The position numbers and the translations under genes are program-made. The notes beneath the pieces were generated by a model, which was not told the origin of the DNA, ran no database searches, and saw nothing but the letters and a program-made list of their open reading frames with translations. From Vibrio sinaloensis DSM 21326 (lineage in GTDB: Bacteria; Pseudomonadota; Gammaproteobacteria; Enterobacterales; Vibrionaceae), in the NCBI RefSeq assembly GCF_000189275.1, contig NZ_AEVT01000083.1:53658-117657 (forward strand): a stretch of 64,000 nucleotides of DNA, in the 5' to 3' direction. Within the stretch, counting starts at the first letter, position 1. Each line of letters begins with the position of its first letter. This document shows positions 63,306 to 64,000 of the stretch, one piece after another.

Positions 63306-63956
63306 ATGAATCATAATAACGAGACATTCATTGCACATGACTTTTCCAACATGGACTTGCAGCAAGTCACTTTCCAAGATTGTCAGTTTTATCTTTGCCG
63401 ATTTGACCGAGCAGATCTTAGGGATGCTAAGTTTGTCCGCTGCAGTTTCATTGAACCGAGGTCTCTCGAAGGTTGCAGTTTTCAGCATGCAAATTTGAAA
63501 GATGTCAGTTTTCTAGATTGTAATCTAGCGATGAGCCAGTTTGTGGGAGCGGATTGCTTTGGCGCCGAGTTTCGTCAATGTGATTTAAAAGGCGCCAACT
63601 TCCAGCGCGCTAATTTTGTTAATCGAATCAATCATAAATCGTATTTTTGCTCTATTTTCATTACTGGCTGCAATCTTACCTATAGCAACTTCGAGCGTGC
63701 ATTGATGGAAAAATGTGATTTATTCGAAAACCGTTGGAATGGTGCCAATCTATTCGGTGTTAGCTTTCTCGGCGCTGATCTTTCCAGAGGGGAATTTAGT
63801 TCTGAGCAATGGCAAAGCGCCAATTTTGAGCAAGCTGACCTCACTCACGTTGACTTAGAAGGGGTAGACTTACGTAAAACATCTTTATACGGTGCGAAAA
63901 TTTGCGATTGGCAACAACAGCAGCTATTAGAGAGCTTTGGTCTTATTCTTGTTTAG
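63306..63956 (+). CDS. qnr: Qnr-family pentapeptide repeat protein
   Basis: A 216-residue protein made of pentapeptide repeats A(D/N)LxX: DLRDAKFVRCSF, HANLKDVSFLDCNL, DLKGANFQRANF, GANLFGVSFLGADL and HVDLEGVDLRKTSL. Length and the break near HKSYFCSIFITGCNLTYSNF, where the repeat register changes around residue 115, fit the Qnr family, whose right-handed helix mimics DNA and protects gyrase and topoisomerase IV. Vibrionaceae carry intrinsic chromosomal forms. Whether it lowers quinolone sensitivity here is not known. AGGAGG precedes the ATG. Confidence 0.88.
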   Translation: MNHNNETFIAHDFSNMDLQQVTFQDCQFYLCRFDRADLRDAKFVRCSFIEPRSLEGCSFQHANLKDVSFLDCNLAMSQFVGADCFGAEFRQCDLKGANFQRANFVNRINHKSYFCSIFITGCNLTYSNFERALMEKCDLFENRWNGANLFGVSFLGADLSRGEFSSEQWQSANFEQADLTHVDLEGVDLRKTSLYGAKICDWQQQQLLESFGLILV

Positions 63957-64000
63957 TTTGTGTCTTATGAGCTGAAAAGCGCGTTGTTCAGCCCATAATA

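Overview
The window reads as a piece of a Vibrio chromosome, most likely the smaller (second) one. The grounds are a vemP-secD-secF set, which is a Vibrio-specific secretion-monitoring arrangement, an intrinsic qnr-type pentapeptide gene, a Vibrio-type 2-aminoethylphosphonate cluster, a DUF3316 gene, and many sensory, transport and catabolic genes with few housekeeping genes. No tRNA, rRNA, insertion sequence, integrase or CRISPR array was found. Gene density is high, with short gaps and many clear intrinsic terminators.

Layout. 1-1130: 5' part of a CHASE-GGDEF gene with a promoter that overlaps a Fur-like box. 1265-3142: a fluoride riboswitch leading a NifU-like scaffold gene and a GGGtGRT gene. 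3084-7927: two small envelope genes, then vemP and a secDF paralogue. 7984-15213: mixed metabolic genes (dienelactone hydrolase, yiaY, elbB, yjjG), regulators, two cold-shock-domain genes and a 42-residue acidic ORF. 15279-25057: 2-aminoethylphosphonate (AEP) catabolism (phnW, pbfA, phnX) divergent from its uptake system and GntR regulator, tied together by three copies of one palindrome. 25367-35003: peptide/amino-acid genes (POT transporter, M14 peptidase, FAD oxidase, sdaA), YdcF-like and DHH proteins. 35060-42836: a maltodextrin region (alpha-1,6-glucosidase, LysR, malE, malZ, alpha-amylase). 43098-50151: serine hydrolase, a solute-binding lipoprotein coupled to a diguanylate cyclase, an XRE regulator, and a DUF4397 lipoprotein with a long, apparently folded mRNA leader. 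50356-57904: a five-gene operon of three glycosyltransferases, an ABC exporter and a tandem phosphotransferase. 58130-63956: MCP-hemerythrin fusion, SoxR with a SoxR-box-controlled MFS exporter, AEC transporter, msrA, qnr-like gene.

How the genes work together. AEP is imported by the binding protein, ATPase and fused permease, transaminated by PhnW and hydrolysed by PhnX, while PbfA brings hydroxylated AEP into the same route; the GntR protein probably acts at the three palindromes. VemP stalling should control the second SecDF. SoxR lies back to back with its likely target exporter. The most promising undescribed items are the four-helix leader before the DUF4397 gene (50156-50275), the glycosyltransferase/ABC/double-kinase operon (50356-57904), and the fluoride-controlled NifU-like/GGGtGRT pair (1265-3142).
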